Below, piece by piece: positions 26,817 through 35,297 of a stretch of 64,000 bases of DNA (the stretch's first letter is position 1; the number at the start of each line of letters is the position of its first letter). The position numbers were made by a program, and so were the translations under genes. The stretch is from Pseudohalioglobus sediminis (lineage in GTDB: Bacteria; Pseudomonadota; Gammaproteobacteria; Pseudomonadales; Halieaceae). The notes under the pieces were generated by a model that saw only the letters and a list, made by a program, of their open reading frames with translations, did not search any database and was not told the DNA's origin. Location of the stretch: assembly GCF_008370495.1 (NCBI RefSeq), contig NZ_VTUX01000007.1, positions 248,001 through 312,000 on the forward strand. Reading direction: 5' to 3'.

Positions 26817-28403
26817 ATGACCCGACTAAATACACTTGCCCTGCTGTTTTGCCTTTTTTCCGTCTCCGCCTGCAGCGAACCACCGCCGGCGAATACTGCT
26901 GCTGAGCCGGGTGCCGTCAGCGCGGACACCGCCAGTATGGACGCCCCGGGCACGAATGCCCCGGGGCAAGCCGACGCTCCAGCATCGCTTGCACCGAGCC
27001 CCGACGAGGAGGCGCTTGAAACGCCAAGAGTATTCGGGGAAGCCTGGACGGGTGATCTCGACGTCATGGAAGAGCGCCGGGTTATCCGCATGCTCACGGT
27101 CTACACGCCCGGCCGCTACTACCTGGAAAGTAACGGTGAGGAAAAGGGGCTGGTGAAGGAAATGGCCAGTCGCTTCGAAGACTTCATCAACAAGGAGCTG
27201 AAGCGCAAGACCGTAAAGGTGAACGTGGCGATTATCCCCATGGCCCGCGGTCAGTTGATACCCGCACTGCTGGCAGGCCAGGGTGACATCATCAATGCCG
27301 GACTCTCCATTACACCGGAACGGGACGAACTTGTCGATTTCAGTATCCCGGTAAGCAAACCGCTGTCCGAGGTGCTTATCACCGGACCCACGGCAGAGCC
27401 ACTGGCCGACATTGAGGATCTCTCCGGCAAAACGCTGTATGTGCGCCAGTCCAGTAGCTATCGCGAGAGTGTGGAGGCCCTGAACCAGCGCCTGCAGGCA
27501 AAAGGTAAAGCGCTGGTGCATATCGAGCCGGTGTCCGAGTTCCTGGAAGATGACGACCTCATCGAGATGGTAGACCGGGGCCTGCTGCCCTGGGCAATTG
27601 TTGATGATTACAAACCCCTGCTCTGGAAAGACGTATTCGCCAACATTACCGTGCGCGACGATATCGTGTTCAGGGAAGCGGGGCGCATCGCCTGGGTCTT
27701 TCGCGAGGACAGCCCGCAGCTGGCAGCGGCGCTGAACAAGTTCCTGAAGCAGAACCGCGAAGGTACGCTGATCGGCAACGTACTCAGGAATCGCTATATC
27801 CGCGACTTCGACTGGGCCGCCAACGCCCTCGATGATTCCGACTACCGTCGCTTCCTGGAACTGGAGCACCTGTTCGAGAAGCACGGCGAGAAGTACAACG
27901 TCGATTACCTTATCGCTGCGGCACAGGGCTACCAGGAGTCACGCCTTGACCAGAGCGCACGCAGTGCCGCCGGGGCCATCGGGATCATGCAACTGCTGCC
28001 CTCGACTGCCCGCGACAAGAACGTCGGTATTCCTGATATCCACGAGGCCGACGCCAACATCGAGGCCGGCATCAAGTACCTGGACTTCCTGCGCCAGCGC
28101 TATTTCAATGACCCGGAAATCACCCGTGTAAACAAGACGCTCCTCGCCCTGGCGGCGTACAACGTGGGTCCTTCTCGCATGATCAACCTGCGCAACAGCG
28201 CGGCGAAGAAAGGCTACGACCCCAACGTATGGTTCGACAACGTGGAGCTGGTCGCCGCCCGGGAGGTCGGTCGCGAGCCGGTGCAATACGTGGCCAATAT
28301 TTACAAGTACTACCTCGCCTATCGTTTCAGCCTCGCCCAGCAGGCTCGCCACGCCGAAGCCCGTGCGCGCGCGGGCATGAGTCCCTATCGCTCCGAGGAC
28401 TAG
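26817..28403 (+). CDS. MltF-like membrane-bound lytic transglycosylase
   Basis: Lipoprotein that would cleave peptidoglycan glycan strands, about 528 residues. The signal ends in the lipobox SVSAC, followed by a Pro/Ala-rich linker. Residues of about 80-330 form a periplasmic substrate-binding-protein fold (family 3). The C-terminal SLT domain has the catalytic Glu in YQESRLD, then AAGAIGIMQLLPSTA and ALAAYNVG. This domain order is that of MltF (518 residues in E. coli). An ATG at 26787 would lengthen the signal peptide by ten residues. The 3' end overlaps the convergent metallohydrolase gene by 4 bases. Confidence 0.9.
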   Translation: MTRLNTLALLFCLFSVSACSEPPPANTAAEPGAVSADTASMDAPGTNAPGQADAPASLAPSPDEEALETPRVFGEAWTGDLDVMEERRVIRMLTVYTPGRYYLESNGEEKGLVKEMASRFEDFINKELKRKTVKVNVAIIPMARGQLIPALLAGQGDIINAGLSITPERDELVDFSIPVSKPLSEVLITGPTAEPLADIEDLSGKTLYVRQSSSYRESVEALNQRLQAKGKALVHIEPVSEFLEDDDLIEMVDRGLLPWAIVDDYKPLLWKDVFANITVRDDIVFREAGRIAWVFREDSPQLAAALNKFLKQNREGTLIGNVLRNRYIRDFDWAANALDDSDYRRFLELEHLFEKHGEKYNVDYLIAAAQGYQESRLDQSARSAAGAIGIMQLLPSTARDKNVGIPDIHEADANIEAGIKYLDFLRQRYFNDPEITRVNKTLLALAAYNVGPSRMINLRNSAAKKGYDPNVWFDNVELVAAREVGREPVQYVANIYKYYLAYRFSLAQQARHAEARARAGMSPYRSED

Positions 28404-29866
28404 TGCTGCACTTCCGGGCTTTCGAGGCGGGCGGCGGTGTCAGCCATGCGCGACTGCAGCCAGTAGATTTCGTAGTCGTTGCGCAATCCGCCCTCCGCCG
28501 CCTCCAGTAGCGTCGCCAGCGCGCTCTGGCGTAGCGCCAGGGCACCTGCGTCCGCCGGCTCCGCGGCCAGCATCACCTCGATCACGTGCAGGCTCCTGAC
28601 CGCCTCACCGGCAGCAAGATAACCCTCGGCAAGCTCACGTAAGCCATCGTTGCCGGCCAGCCGGGCCAGGTCAGCGTATATCTCCCGCGCCGGCACGGGG
28701 TAGAGCTCGGTGGTGCTGTCGAAATGGAACCAGGTCATGTAGTAGTCCCAGATACTGCGCACGGCCCAATCCACTTTGCCGTGATTCTGCACCAGCTCCA
28801 GTTCCGGGGGCAGCGCAATTTCACGCATCAGCTGGTACACCGTCTTGCCGGCGTTCATCCCGGCAACCGTCTGGTCGTGAACATACTGCACCGCGTCGCG
28901 TATGCGCTGCATGTCGCTGGCAATTGTCTCGGCGCCGGACGTAGGGTCGAGATGACTGGGCACCACCGTTTCAATCCCCAGTGGCAACAGGAAATCGAGC
29001 GACTTCACATACTCAATGGGCTTACGTACTTTCTCTCCGCGCATGGTGAAAATATTGGGGAACTGCGGAAACTGCGGGCCGAAAAAATCGCCGCTGAGCA
29101 GCATTTTCTGCTGTGGCAGCCACATCACCAGGTTGTCGGCGCCCTCGGCACCGGGAGTACCGAAGACCTCAAACTCTACGCCGCCCAGGCTAAAGGCGAA
29201 TTTTTCCCAGTCGCCAACGGTGAGCGTGGGTTCGATACCGCCATAACGCATCATGGCGATGTCCGGGCGATCCTCCCAGGCAGGCATCCACGGAAACAGG
29301 GTGCGATTGCGACCGTACTGATAGGGTTCCAACTCGGAAAGATAGCGCTGCTCTTCGACAAATGCCTCGTGGGTGATAATGCGCGTTTGCGCATCGGCAA
29401 AGAAGCGCGTGCCGCCGGTATGATCCGCGTGTGAATGACTGAGTACGATGGTGTGCACGGGCGCATCCGATACCGCCTGCAGTGCCGCCAGCTGCTTGGG
29501 CGTTTGCAATACCAGGCCGGTGTCAAACACCACGTTCCCGGCACTGGTAGTGACCATGATCACATTGCCCACACCCGTGGCCATATACACATTGTCGCTG
29601 AGCTTGCGCACCTCAACCGGCCGCCTGATCAGTTCCACGGCACTGCCATGAGTTGCATCATCGTTCATTTCACCACCCAGGCGACGCGTCGCGGCATCAC
29701 CGATAGCATCCAGCGCGGCCAGTTGCGCGGTTTTCTTGATGCCACTGCCGGCCTCCTCATCGAGGTATAGCCAAAGCGCTCCCAGTGACAGTGCAGCAAG
29801 CAATACAAGCAGTACTACCCTGGCGCGGCCACCGCTGAAAAATGGGTTTCGATAGGTCGTTGTCAT
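28400..29866 (-). CDS. Membrane-anchored alkylsulfatase-like metallo-beta-lactamase-fold hydrolase
   Basis: 488 residues. One N-terminal transmembrane segment (about residues 17-34) points the protein to the periplasm. The metallo-beta-lactamase motif HSHADHTGG carries the zinc ligands, and SGDFFGP carries the bridging Asp. After residue 310 comes a helical segment (DYYMTWFHFDSTTELYP) like the dimerisation domain of SdsA1-type alkylsulfatases. The start overlaps the DUF3604 stop (ATGA), so translation is coupled. It may act on sulfate or phosphate esters. Confidence 0.85.
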   Translation of the reverse strand: MTTTYRNPFFSGGRARVVLLVLLAALSLGALWLYLDEEAGSGIKKTAQLAALDAIGDAATRRLGGEMNDDATHGSAVELIRRPVEVRKLSDNVYMATGVGNVIMVTTSAGNVVFDTGLVLQTPKQLAALQAVSDAPVHTIVLSHSHADHTGGTRFFADAQTRIITHEAFVEEQRYLSELEPYQYGRNRTLFPWMPAWEDRPDIAMMRYGGIEPTLTVGDWEKFAFSLGGVEFEVFGTPGAEGADNLVMWLPQQKMLLSGDFFGPQFPQFPNIFTMRGEKVRKPIEYVKSLDFLLPLGIETVVPSHLDPTSGAETIASDMQRIRDAVQYVHDQTVAGMNAGKTVYQLMREIALPPELELVQNHGKVDWAVRSIWDYYMTWFHFDSTTELYPVPAREIYADLARLAGNDGLRELAEGYLAAGEAVRSLHVIEVMLAAEPADAGALALRQSALATLLEAAEGGLRNDYEIYWLQSRMADTAARLESPEVQH

Positions 29867-32064
29867 GGTGCCTCCTCAGCGGGCGCTACGAAAAGGGGTG
29901 ACGACCAGGCGCGCTGCTGGGCTGGCGCCAGGCAGTCATCTTCTGCCGGGGTACGGTAATCGCCATAGCAGGGGTTCACTGCCACGCAGTTGCCCTGCTC
30001 ATCGTACTCACAGCGCAGGTTGTCTGCATTGATCATCGCGGTCGTCTCCTGAATGGCGCGGGCGTAATACACCACCTCGCGCGCTTCATCGCGGAAGGCC
30101 TCGTCAACGAATTCTGCTGTGCACTCGAGGACGCCAGGCTCGCAATCGAAGGTCCGCCAGGGATCCTCCACCAGGGTCTCGACGGCTTCACCGGGGTAAC
30201 TTTGCCGACGAATACGCACAATCTCAATGCGATCCATCTGCCAGCGTTCGTCACCTGGGTTATAGCATTGCCCTGCACACAACGAGGCAACGCGAGCCTC
30301 GCCCAGGCCAGTGTAGGCGTGTTCAGGGCAGCCGGGTTGCTGCTTGAAATCACCGATCGCGCTGACCCGGAAGCGTGGGTTGCCCGTAACCAGCACCTCT
30401 GACCCCATCGGCACCTCGTTGCCGCCCTCTAGCAGGTCGAACCAGAGCAGGATGCGGTCACCGGATGTGGCATACACTTGGCGACGCTTGAGGCTGTCCC
30501 AGATCGCGTGGCGATCTCGACCCTGGCTGTGGGCTGCGACCAGGCCACCGGTGAGCCAGAATGAATTCTGCCTCTCCATATTGCGCGAATTCTGCAGGCC
30601 CACGCTATTGTCCGCATCCAGGGCAACGGAGAAAGGCTCGGGATCACGCTGATCGCCCACGCGCCGGGCCAGGCGCGGATTTTCGGCGCCAAAGGACTCG
30701 GTCATGAACTTGCGCGCGACCTCCTTGTAGCCGGTACCGGGCTGGCTGCGGTGATTGTCACTGGAGCCAATAAAACCGAAGCGAAAATTCAGTGGTCCCT
30801 GGCCGGGCTGGAAACCGGTGATGGCCAGGGCATATTGCGCTGAGGTGGCGGGCCGGTGATCCATCGGTTCGTTAAAGCAGTCGCTACAGGTACCACAGTT
30901 CAGCCAGTCCACAACCTGCTGTCCCGGCACGGTGAGGTGCCCGGAGTTGCCGGCGTCAACGAAGTTCTGTCTCGCCTCGAACTCCCTGCGCTGGCACTCT
31001 GCCGGGCTCTCGCCAGACGCCTCACAGCGCCGGCGTATTATCTGCCCGGCGCGATGACAGCACGGCATATAGTCATCCCAGGGCTCCGGGCAAACCAGGC
31101 CACCGTCATCACCGCTTACCGCCGCGCGCCAGCGGCGATACTCTTCGGCGTTGCCGTGACCGGAATATATTTCAAACAGTATCTGGCGGCGGGGGTCGTG
31201 CTGCTGCAGATTCAGTTGCTTGTCGAAGCGCGTTCCGGCTGGCGTATTCATGCCCCAGGTATTGCCGTGTGGAATGACCAGGCTGTCAAAGCCCCACTGA
31301 TCCAGCTTGGTGAACAGCTCTCTGGGGTCGCTGGCGACCTCCAGGCAATCGTCTGGCAGCGCCTTCACATTCACGCCCTGCTCACACAGGGGGGTGTCAG
31401 CTATTTCGTCGTAATAGCCCTGTATGCCCAGGTAAAATTCGCGATTTTCGAAATCCATTAGTGACATCATCAACTGTGACACCCGACCTATGGGTGCCCG
31501 CGACAGCCTTTCGCGTGGTGCCGCAATGGCGCGACTCGGCACCGAGCCTTCCGCCGTGTCCAGGAAGATGACGTTCTTGTGGCCATAATGCGTAGCCGGG
31601 TCAGTGCTTACCTGGCTCCATTCCCACCCCAGGAACGCGACCAGGTCGGGATTGTCGGAGTCGCCGGCAGCGGCGTTGCACTCGCGAATACTCTCACGCG
31701 TCTCCGCCCAGCGCCGCGGCGTCAGCCCTTCCGCGTGGTCGTTGATAGACCAGAAATCCAGGCCGGAGCAATAGCGGGCAAAGTCACAGGCGTCGGCGGG
31801 TGGATGCAGACCGGTACCTCCGGTCAGCGGCGTGGACATAATGAAAGCATCCGGCGAGAACGTGGTGTGCACATGCAGGTCGCCAAACAGTATCTGGCCT
31901 TCTACATCGGGGCGAACCGTTGCCTGGCGCTGTGCCCGCTCCTGCAACACAGTGTCCGCGAGCGCCGCACCCTGGATCTGCCCCCTGCCCTGGGGTTCTT
32001 CGCATCCGCACAGGGCGATCATTGCAAGCAGCATCGCCAGCGACCCGGCATTGCACCATCTCAT
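29863..32064 (-). CDS. DUF3604 lipoprotein
   Basis: Large exported protein of 733 residues, family function unknown. The signal ends in a lipobox (ALCGC). The segments GDLHVHTTFSPD and SINDHAEG match the metal-binding start of the PHP-like phosphoesterase fold seen in DUF3604 proteins. A later FGFIGSSDNH fits another metal site. There are many cysteines (for example CGTCSDCF and CEPGVLEC), suggesting disulfides in the periplasm or at the surface. It is translationally coupled to the alkylsulfatase-like gene, which suggests that both act on the same ester-containing substrate. Confidence 0.87.
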   Translation of the reverse strand: MRWCNAGSLAMLLAMIALCGCEEPQGRGQIQGAALADTVLQERAQRQATVRPDVEGQILFGDLHVHTTFSPDAFIMSTPLTGGTGLHPPADACDFARYCSGLDFWSINDHAEGLTPRRWAETRESIRECNAAAGDSDNPDLVAFLGWEWSQVSTDPATHYGHKNVIFLDTAEGSVPSRAIAAPRERLSRAPIGRVSQLMMSLMDFENREFYLGIQGYYDEIADTPLCEQGVNVKALPDDCLEVASDPRELFTKLDQWGFDSLVIPHGNTWGMNTPAGTRFDKQLNLQQHDPRRQILFEIYSGHGNAEEYRRWRAAVSGDDGGLVCPEPWDDYMPCCHRAGQIIRRRCEASGESPAECQRREFEARQNFVDAGNSGHLTVPGQQVVDWLNCGTCSDCFNEPMDHRPATSAQYALAITGFQPGQGPLNFRFGFIGSSDNHRSQPGTGYKEVARKFMTESFGAENPRLARRVGDQRDPEPFSVALDADNSVGLQNSRNMERQNSFWLTGGLVAAHSQGRDRHAIWDSLKRRQVYATSGDRILLWFDLLEGGNEVPMGSEVLVTGNPRFRVSAIGDFKQQPGCPEHAYTGLGEARVASLCAGQCYNPGDERWQMDRIEIVRIRRQSYPGEAVETLVEDPWRTFDCEPGVLECTAEFVDEAFRDEAREVVYYARAIQETTAMINADNLRCEYDEQGNCVAVNPCYGDYRTPAEDDCLAPAQQRAWSSPLFVAPAEEAP

Positions 32065-32210
32065 GGCAAACCTCGAGAAGTTAATGCGACCATATTACAT
32101 TTATAGCAGCCTGGCAGCCAGTGCTGTTGCCCATGGGTCAGTGAGAGGTACGAATTGGCAAACCGCAGCACCTCGGCCGGCAGTTTGTGGGCGGGGATAG
32201 GAAATGCAAA

Positions 32211-32244
32211 CACCCCTGCCACCATTCATAACGGCACAGGGGTG
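32211..32244 (-). terminator. Candidate terminator of the AlgP-like gene
   Basis: CACCCCTG and CAGGGGTG form an 8-base stem with further partial pairing inside. Reading leftwards it is followed by a short T-rich stretch (TTTG). It lies 38 bases after the stop of the AlgP-like gene. Confidence 0.35.
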
Positions 32245-32281
32245 CGAGTTGCTACAGCGAGGTCACACGCGGGCGACCGGC

Positions 32282-32854
32282 TTACTTCCGGGCTGCGGCC
32301 TTTTTCTTGGGTGCGGCCTTCTTCTTGGCAGCGGCTTTTTTCTTGGGTGCTGCTTTTTTCTTGGCAGCGGTTTTCTTTTTCGCAGCAGCCTTCTTCTTGG
32401 GGGCAGCCTTTTTCTTGGCCGCGGTCTTCTTCTTGGCCGGCGCTTTTTTCCTGGTATTGGCTGAAGCCTTCTCCACCATGGCGGCTGCCTGGTCTGCAGC
32501 CTTTGCCTTGCGCTGCTCGAGGATCAGGTCCGCCCTCACCGAGGTGTAGCGCTGCGCAGCCTCATATGCAGCCTTGGCAATACGCCCTACCGACTCGGCG
32601 AGTTCCTGAACCTGTTTTCTCAGTTCATCCACCTTCTTCTGGTTCGCCGGAGTGGCTTTCTTTTTCAAAGCTGCCCGCGCTGAACTCAAGCGCTTGTTCG
32701 CCGTGGTGTGACGCTTGCGCGCGGCCTGCAACTCACGCTTGGCTTTGGCATGAGATTTTTCTGATTCCGCTACCAACTTCTTGCGAAGTTGCTCAACTTT
32801 TTTATTAGCCTGGGAGGCCATTTTTGTGGCCTGGGCCAGTTCTTTTTCCAACAT
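32282..32854 (-). CDS. AlgP-like histone-H1-type basic protein
   Basis: 190 residues in two parts. The N-terminal 120 residues are predicted coiled coil rich in Lys, Ala, Glu and Gln (for example QANKKVEQLRKKL). The C-terminal 50-60 residues are tandem Lys/Ala/Pro repeats of the AAKKKAAPKKK type, resembling the tail of histone H1 and of Pseudomonas AlgP (AlgR3). Probably binds DNA non-specifically. I favour the ATG at 32854; a GTG at 32875 would add seven residues. The repeats are prone to slippage, so tail length may vary between strains. Confidence 0.85.
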   Translation of the reverse strand: MLEKELAQATKMASQANKKVEQLRKKLVAESEKSHAKAKRELQAARKRHTTANKRLSSARAALKKKATPANQKKVDELRKQVQELAESVGRIAKAAYEAAQRYTSVRADLILEQRKAKAADQAAAMVEKASANTRKKAPAKKKTAAKKKAAPKKKAAAKKKTAAKKKAAPKKKAAAKKKAAPKKKAAARK

Positions 32855-33019
32855 TGCTGCTCTCGCTCTGTTCACTCAGGAAGTACCGCAAAAGTAGTGT
32901 AGGCTTAAACTGCGTATAAGTAACGTACATTTTTTGACCTGCATCATGCCGGGCTGCAGTTTCATTGATAGTGTCAACGTAATCAAAAATTATCAGCGAA
33001 TACCCTGGAGAATAAACAC

Positions 33020-33688
33020 ATGAGCGTTTCAGAATCGGGCGTTGTTATCGACTACTACAGCGACATACTGTGCGTGTGGGCATGGATAGCACAGCCGCGT
33101 CTTGATGAACTGGAAAAACAGTGGCAAGGGCATATTACCGTCCGCCATCATTTCGTCGACGTTTTCGGCGACTGTGAAAAAAAGATTCCCCAGAGCTGGG
33201 GCGCCGAAGACGGCTATGAAAAGTTCGGTGAACATGTGCAGCATTCGGCGCAGCCTTTCGAGCTGGCGACGGTACACCCTGACCTGTGGCAAACCATACG
33301 CCCGCGCTCATCGGCGCCGGCACACCTGCTACTGCGCGCCGCGGCCCTGGTCGAGTCGGAACAATTGCTGGCCCGGCTTGCCCTGCGCATCAGGCGCGCA
33401 TTTTTCTGCCAGGCACTGGACGTCAGTTCACTGGATGTGCTGCTTGAACTTGCCACCGAAGAAGGCGCCGATGCAGGCCAGTTGCAGCGTGCTGTCTATG
33501 ACGGCAGCGCGATTGCCGCGCTGATGACTGACCTGCGCCAGGCCAGCGATCTCGGCGTGCGCGGCAGCCCCACCTGGATTCTCAACAGCGGGCGACAGGT
33601 ACTGTACGGTAACGTCGGTTATCGCATTCTCAACGCCAACATTGAAGAACTGCTGAATAATCCCGCCGACGAGGCAAGCTGGTGCTGA
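33020..33688 (+). CDS. DsbA-like (FrnE/isomerase branch) thioredoxin-fold protein with one active-site Cys
   Basis: 222 residues, no signal peptide, so probably cytoplasmic. The thioredoxin-fold active site reads C18-V-W-A21: the second Cys of the usual CPWC is replaced by Ala. The cis-Pro loop is intact (GVRGSPTWILN). The N-terminal IDYYSDILCVWAW and overall length fit the DsbA family branch that includes FrnE and 2-hydroxychromene-2-carboxylate isomerase. The protein ends in Cys (EASWC). The single Cys suggests isomerase or glutathione-dependent chemistry rather than disulfide formation. GGAGA lies upstream of the ATG. Confidence 0.82.
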   Translation: MSVSESGVVIDYYSDILCVWAWIAQPRLDELEKQWQGHITVRHHFVDVFGDCEKKIPQSWGAEDGYEKFGEHVQHSAQPFELATVHPDLWQTIRPRSSAPAHLLLRAAALVESEQLLARLALRIRRAFFCQALDVSSLDVLLELATEEGADAGQLQRAVYDGSAIAALMTDLRQASDLGVRGSPTWILNSGRQVLYGNVGYRILNANIEELLNNPADEASWC

Positions 33689-33732
33689 TGCGCTGATTTC
33701 CAGTCATCCACCCTGACAAATGCGCCAAGCAT

Positions 33733-33757
33733 AAAAAAGCCACCCGCAGGTGGCTTT
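33733..33757 (-). terminator. Rho-independent terminator of the cytochrome/beta-helix operon
   Basis: AAAGCCACC-CGCA-GGTGGCTTT: a perfect 9-base stem with a 4-base loop. Reading leftwards it ends in six T residues. It lies 19 bases beyond the stop of the beta-helix gene. It may also work weakly for the DsbA-like gene on the other strand. Confidence 0.85.
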
Positions 33758-33776
33758 GCGATGCAGTCGGCAATAA

Positions 33777-35297
33777 CTACTTGGTCAGTTCCAGCATAAA
33801 TTTCGCCGCTTCCAGCAAGGTCTCGTCATCGAGATGACCCTGCGGCGGCATCTCCGGATAATCGTCCCGCTTCTTCACCGGGCTGGCAGCGTAGGCCGCG
33901 ATGCCTTCCGGATTGTCCATATACAGGGCCTGTATGATCTGCGTGGGCGGCCCGATCATACGTGAACCGTAGGCGTGGCACCCGGCGCATACGCCGTAGT
34001 AGGCCAGCTTGCCCTTTTCCATGTTGCTCTCGTTGAGACGCGGCGGCACCGGTTCGGGCAAGGTGTAGGTCAGCACGCTCTTGGTGTTGGCAAAATCACA
34101 CTCGCCGTAGTTGTCCAGTCCGAGGGTCCGGTAACGCTCCGGGTTGAGGATGCAGCCGTCATCCATGCCCACGGTGTCGACGATATCAGGACCGCGCGTC
34201 AACATCTGTGTGGCCAGGATGGCGCGCACCACGGGTGCCGGGTTGTTGCCATTGTCCTGCATGATGTTGTTGAGGATCTTGGGACGATTGGGATTGGGGT
34301 CCGCATCCTGGTCCTTGGCCGCGTTGCCGGCCAGTGAGAAGTCGGTAAAGGTGATACCCACGGAATCATTGCCGCTAATGATATTTTGCTCCACCACGAC
34401 ATCGTCGCAGGCCATCACCAGCACGCCGGTGCCGGACGGGATATTGGAAACCAGGGATCCGGGAATGGCAAAGTTCTCGTGGTTGTTGTCGACCACAAAG
34501 TTGTTTCGAATAATGACATCGCCGCAGGTCTTGATGGGCAGCCCGGGCGTTATGAACGCGAGAATACCGCCGGTGTTGTTGTACACAAAGTTACCTTCCA
34601 CCAGGGCGGCACGGCTGTTCTCGATCTCGATACCGGCGACGCTGTCAAATACCTGGTTGTAAACCACATCAACGTTATCGGACATGCCGACATAGATAGC
34701 GGCGTCTTCGATACCGGAGATAACGTTGTGGGCCACGATACCGTTCTTACCCAGCTGCGGGAAAATGCCATACACACCGGTGTCGACGATAATGTTGTTG
34801 CGGATGATGTAGTTGTTACCCGCCTGCCCCATGATGGCGTTGCCCTTGTACTTGGTGATGTACAGGTTCTCAACCGTCACCCCGTTGCCGGAGTACAGCA
34901 CGGCATCGTTGCGCACGCCCTCGCCATCCATCACCGGGTAGTTGCCCCGCTCGATCACACCGGAGAGCGTGATATTGTCCTTGTCGATATAAACCGTTTC
35001 CCTGTAAGTGCCGGGCATCACCTTGATCACGGCGCCGGGCTGTGCAGCCTTGACTGCATCCTGGATGGACTCACCGTCCTTGACCACGATCAGCTCACCA
35101 CTGGTCGGTGTTTCCCAGGCGCGCACGCTTACCGCGCCTGCCGCTGCGGCGACTTCTGCAGCACCGGTAGAGGTGAATTCCGCCTTGGGTGCAGTAGGCA
35201 CCTTGATAACAGTGGGTTCCGGTTGATTCGACTTGCCGAGGTAGTAACCCCCGCCAAGCAGAACCAGGGCGCCGACGATGGCTACGATTTTATTCAT
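33777..35297 (-). CDS. Parallel beta-helix protein fused to a C-terminal cytochrome c domain
   Basis: 506 residues. An N-terminal hydrophobic segment with GGGYYLG looks like an uncleaved anchor or signal. Residues of about 55-350 are right-handed beta-helix repeats rich in NN, IIRNN and VYNN turns, starting with the carbohydrate-binding-like SIQDAVKAAQPGAVIKVMPGTY. Residues of about 425-506 are a monoheme cytochrome c with CAGCH and a likely axial Met in YPEMPPQ. A GGAGAAG site precedes the ATG, which overlaps the peroxidase stop by 8 bases. Beta-helix domains of this kind are of unknown function. The fused heme suggests electron transfer to or from the helix-bound substrate. Confidence 0.85.
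   Translation of the reverse strand: MNKIVAIVGALVLLGGGYYLGKSNQPEPTVIKVPTAPKAEFTSTGAAEVAAAAGAVSVRAWETPTSGELIVVKDGESIQDAVKAAQPGAVIKVMPGTYRETVYIDKDNITLSGVIERGNYPVMDGEGVRNDAVLYSGNGVTVENLYITKYKGNAIMGQAGNNYIIRNNIIVDTGVYGIFPQLGKNGIVAHNVISGIEDAAIYVGMSDNVDVVYNQVFDSVAGIEIENSRAALVEGNFVYNNTGGILAFITPGLPIKTCGDVIIRNNFVVDNNHENFAIPGSLVSNIPSGTGVLVMACDDVVVEQNIISGNDSVGITFTDFSLAGNAAKDQDADPNPNRPKILNNIMQDNGNNPAPVVRAILATQMLTRGPDIVDTVGMDDGCILNPERYRTLGLDNYGECDFANTKSVLTYTLPEPVPPRLNESNMEKGKLAYYGVCAGCHAYGSRMIGPPTQIIQALYMDNPEGIAAYAASPVKKRDDYPEMPPQGHLDDETLLEAAKFMLELTK

Noticed and set aside
32307-32549. Apparent hydrophobic repeat protein (FFLAA repeats) on the + strand
   Set aside because: Complement of the Lys/Ala repeats of the AlgP-like protein.
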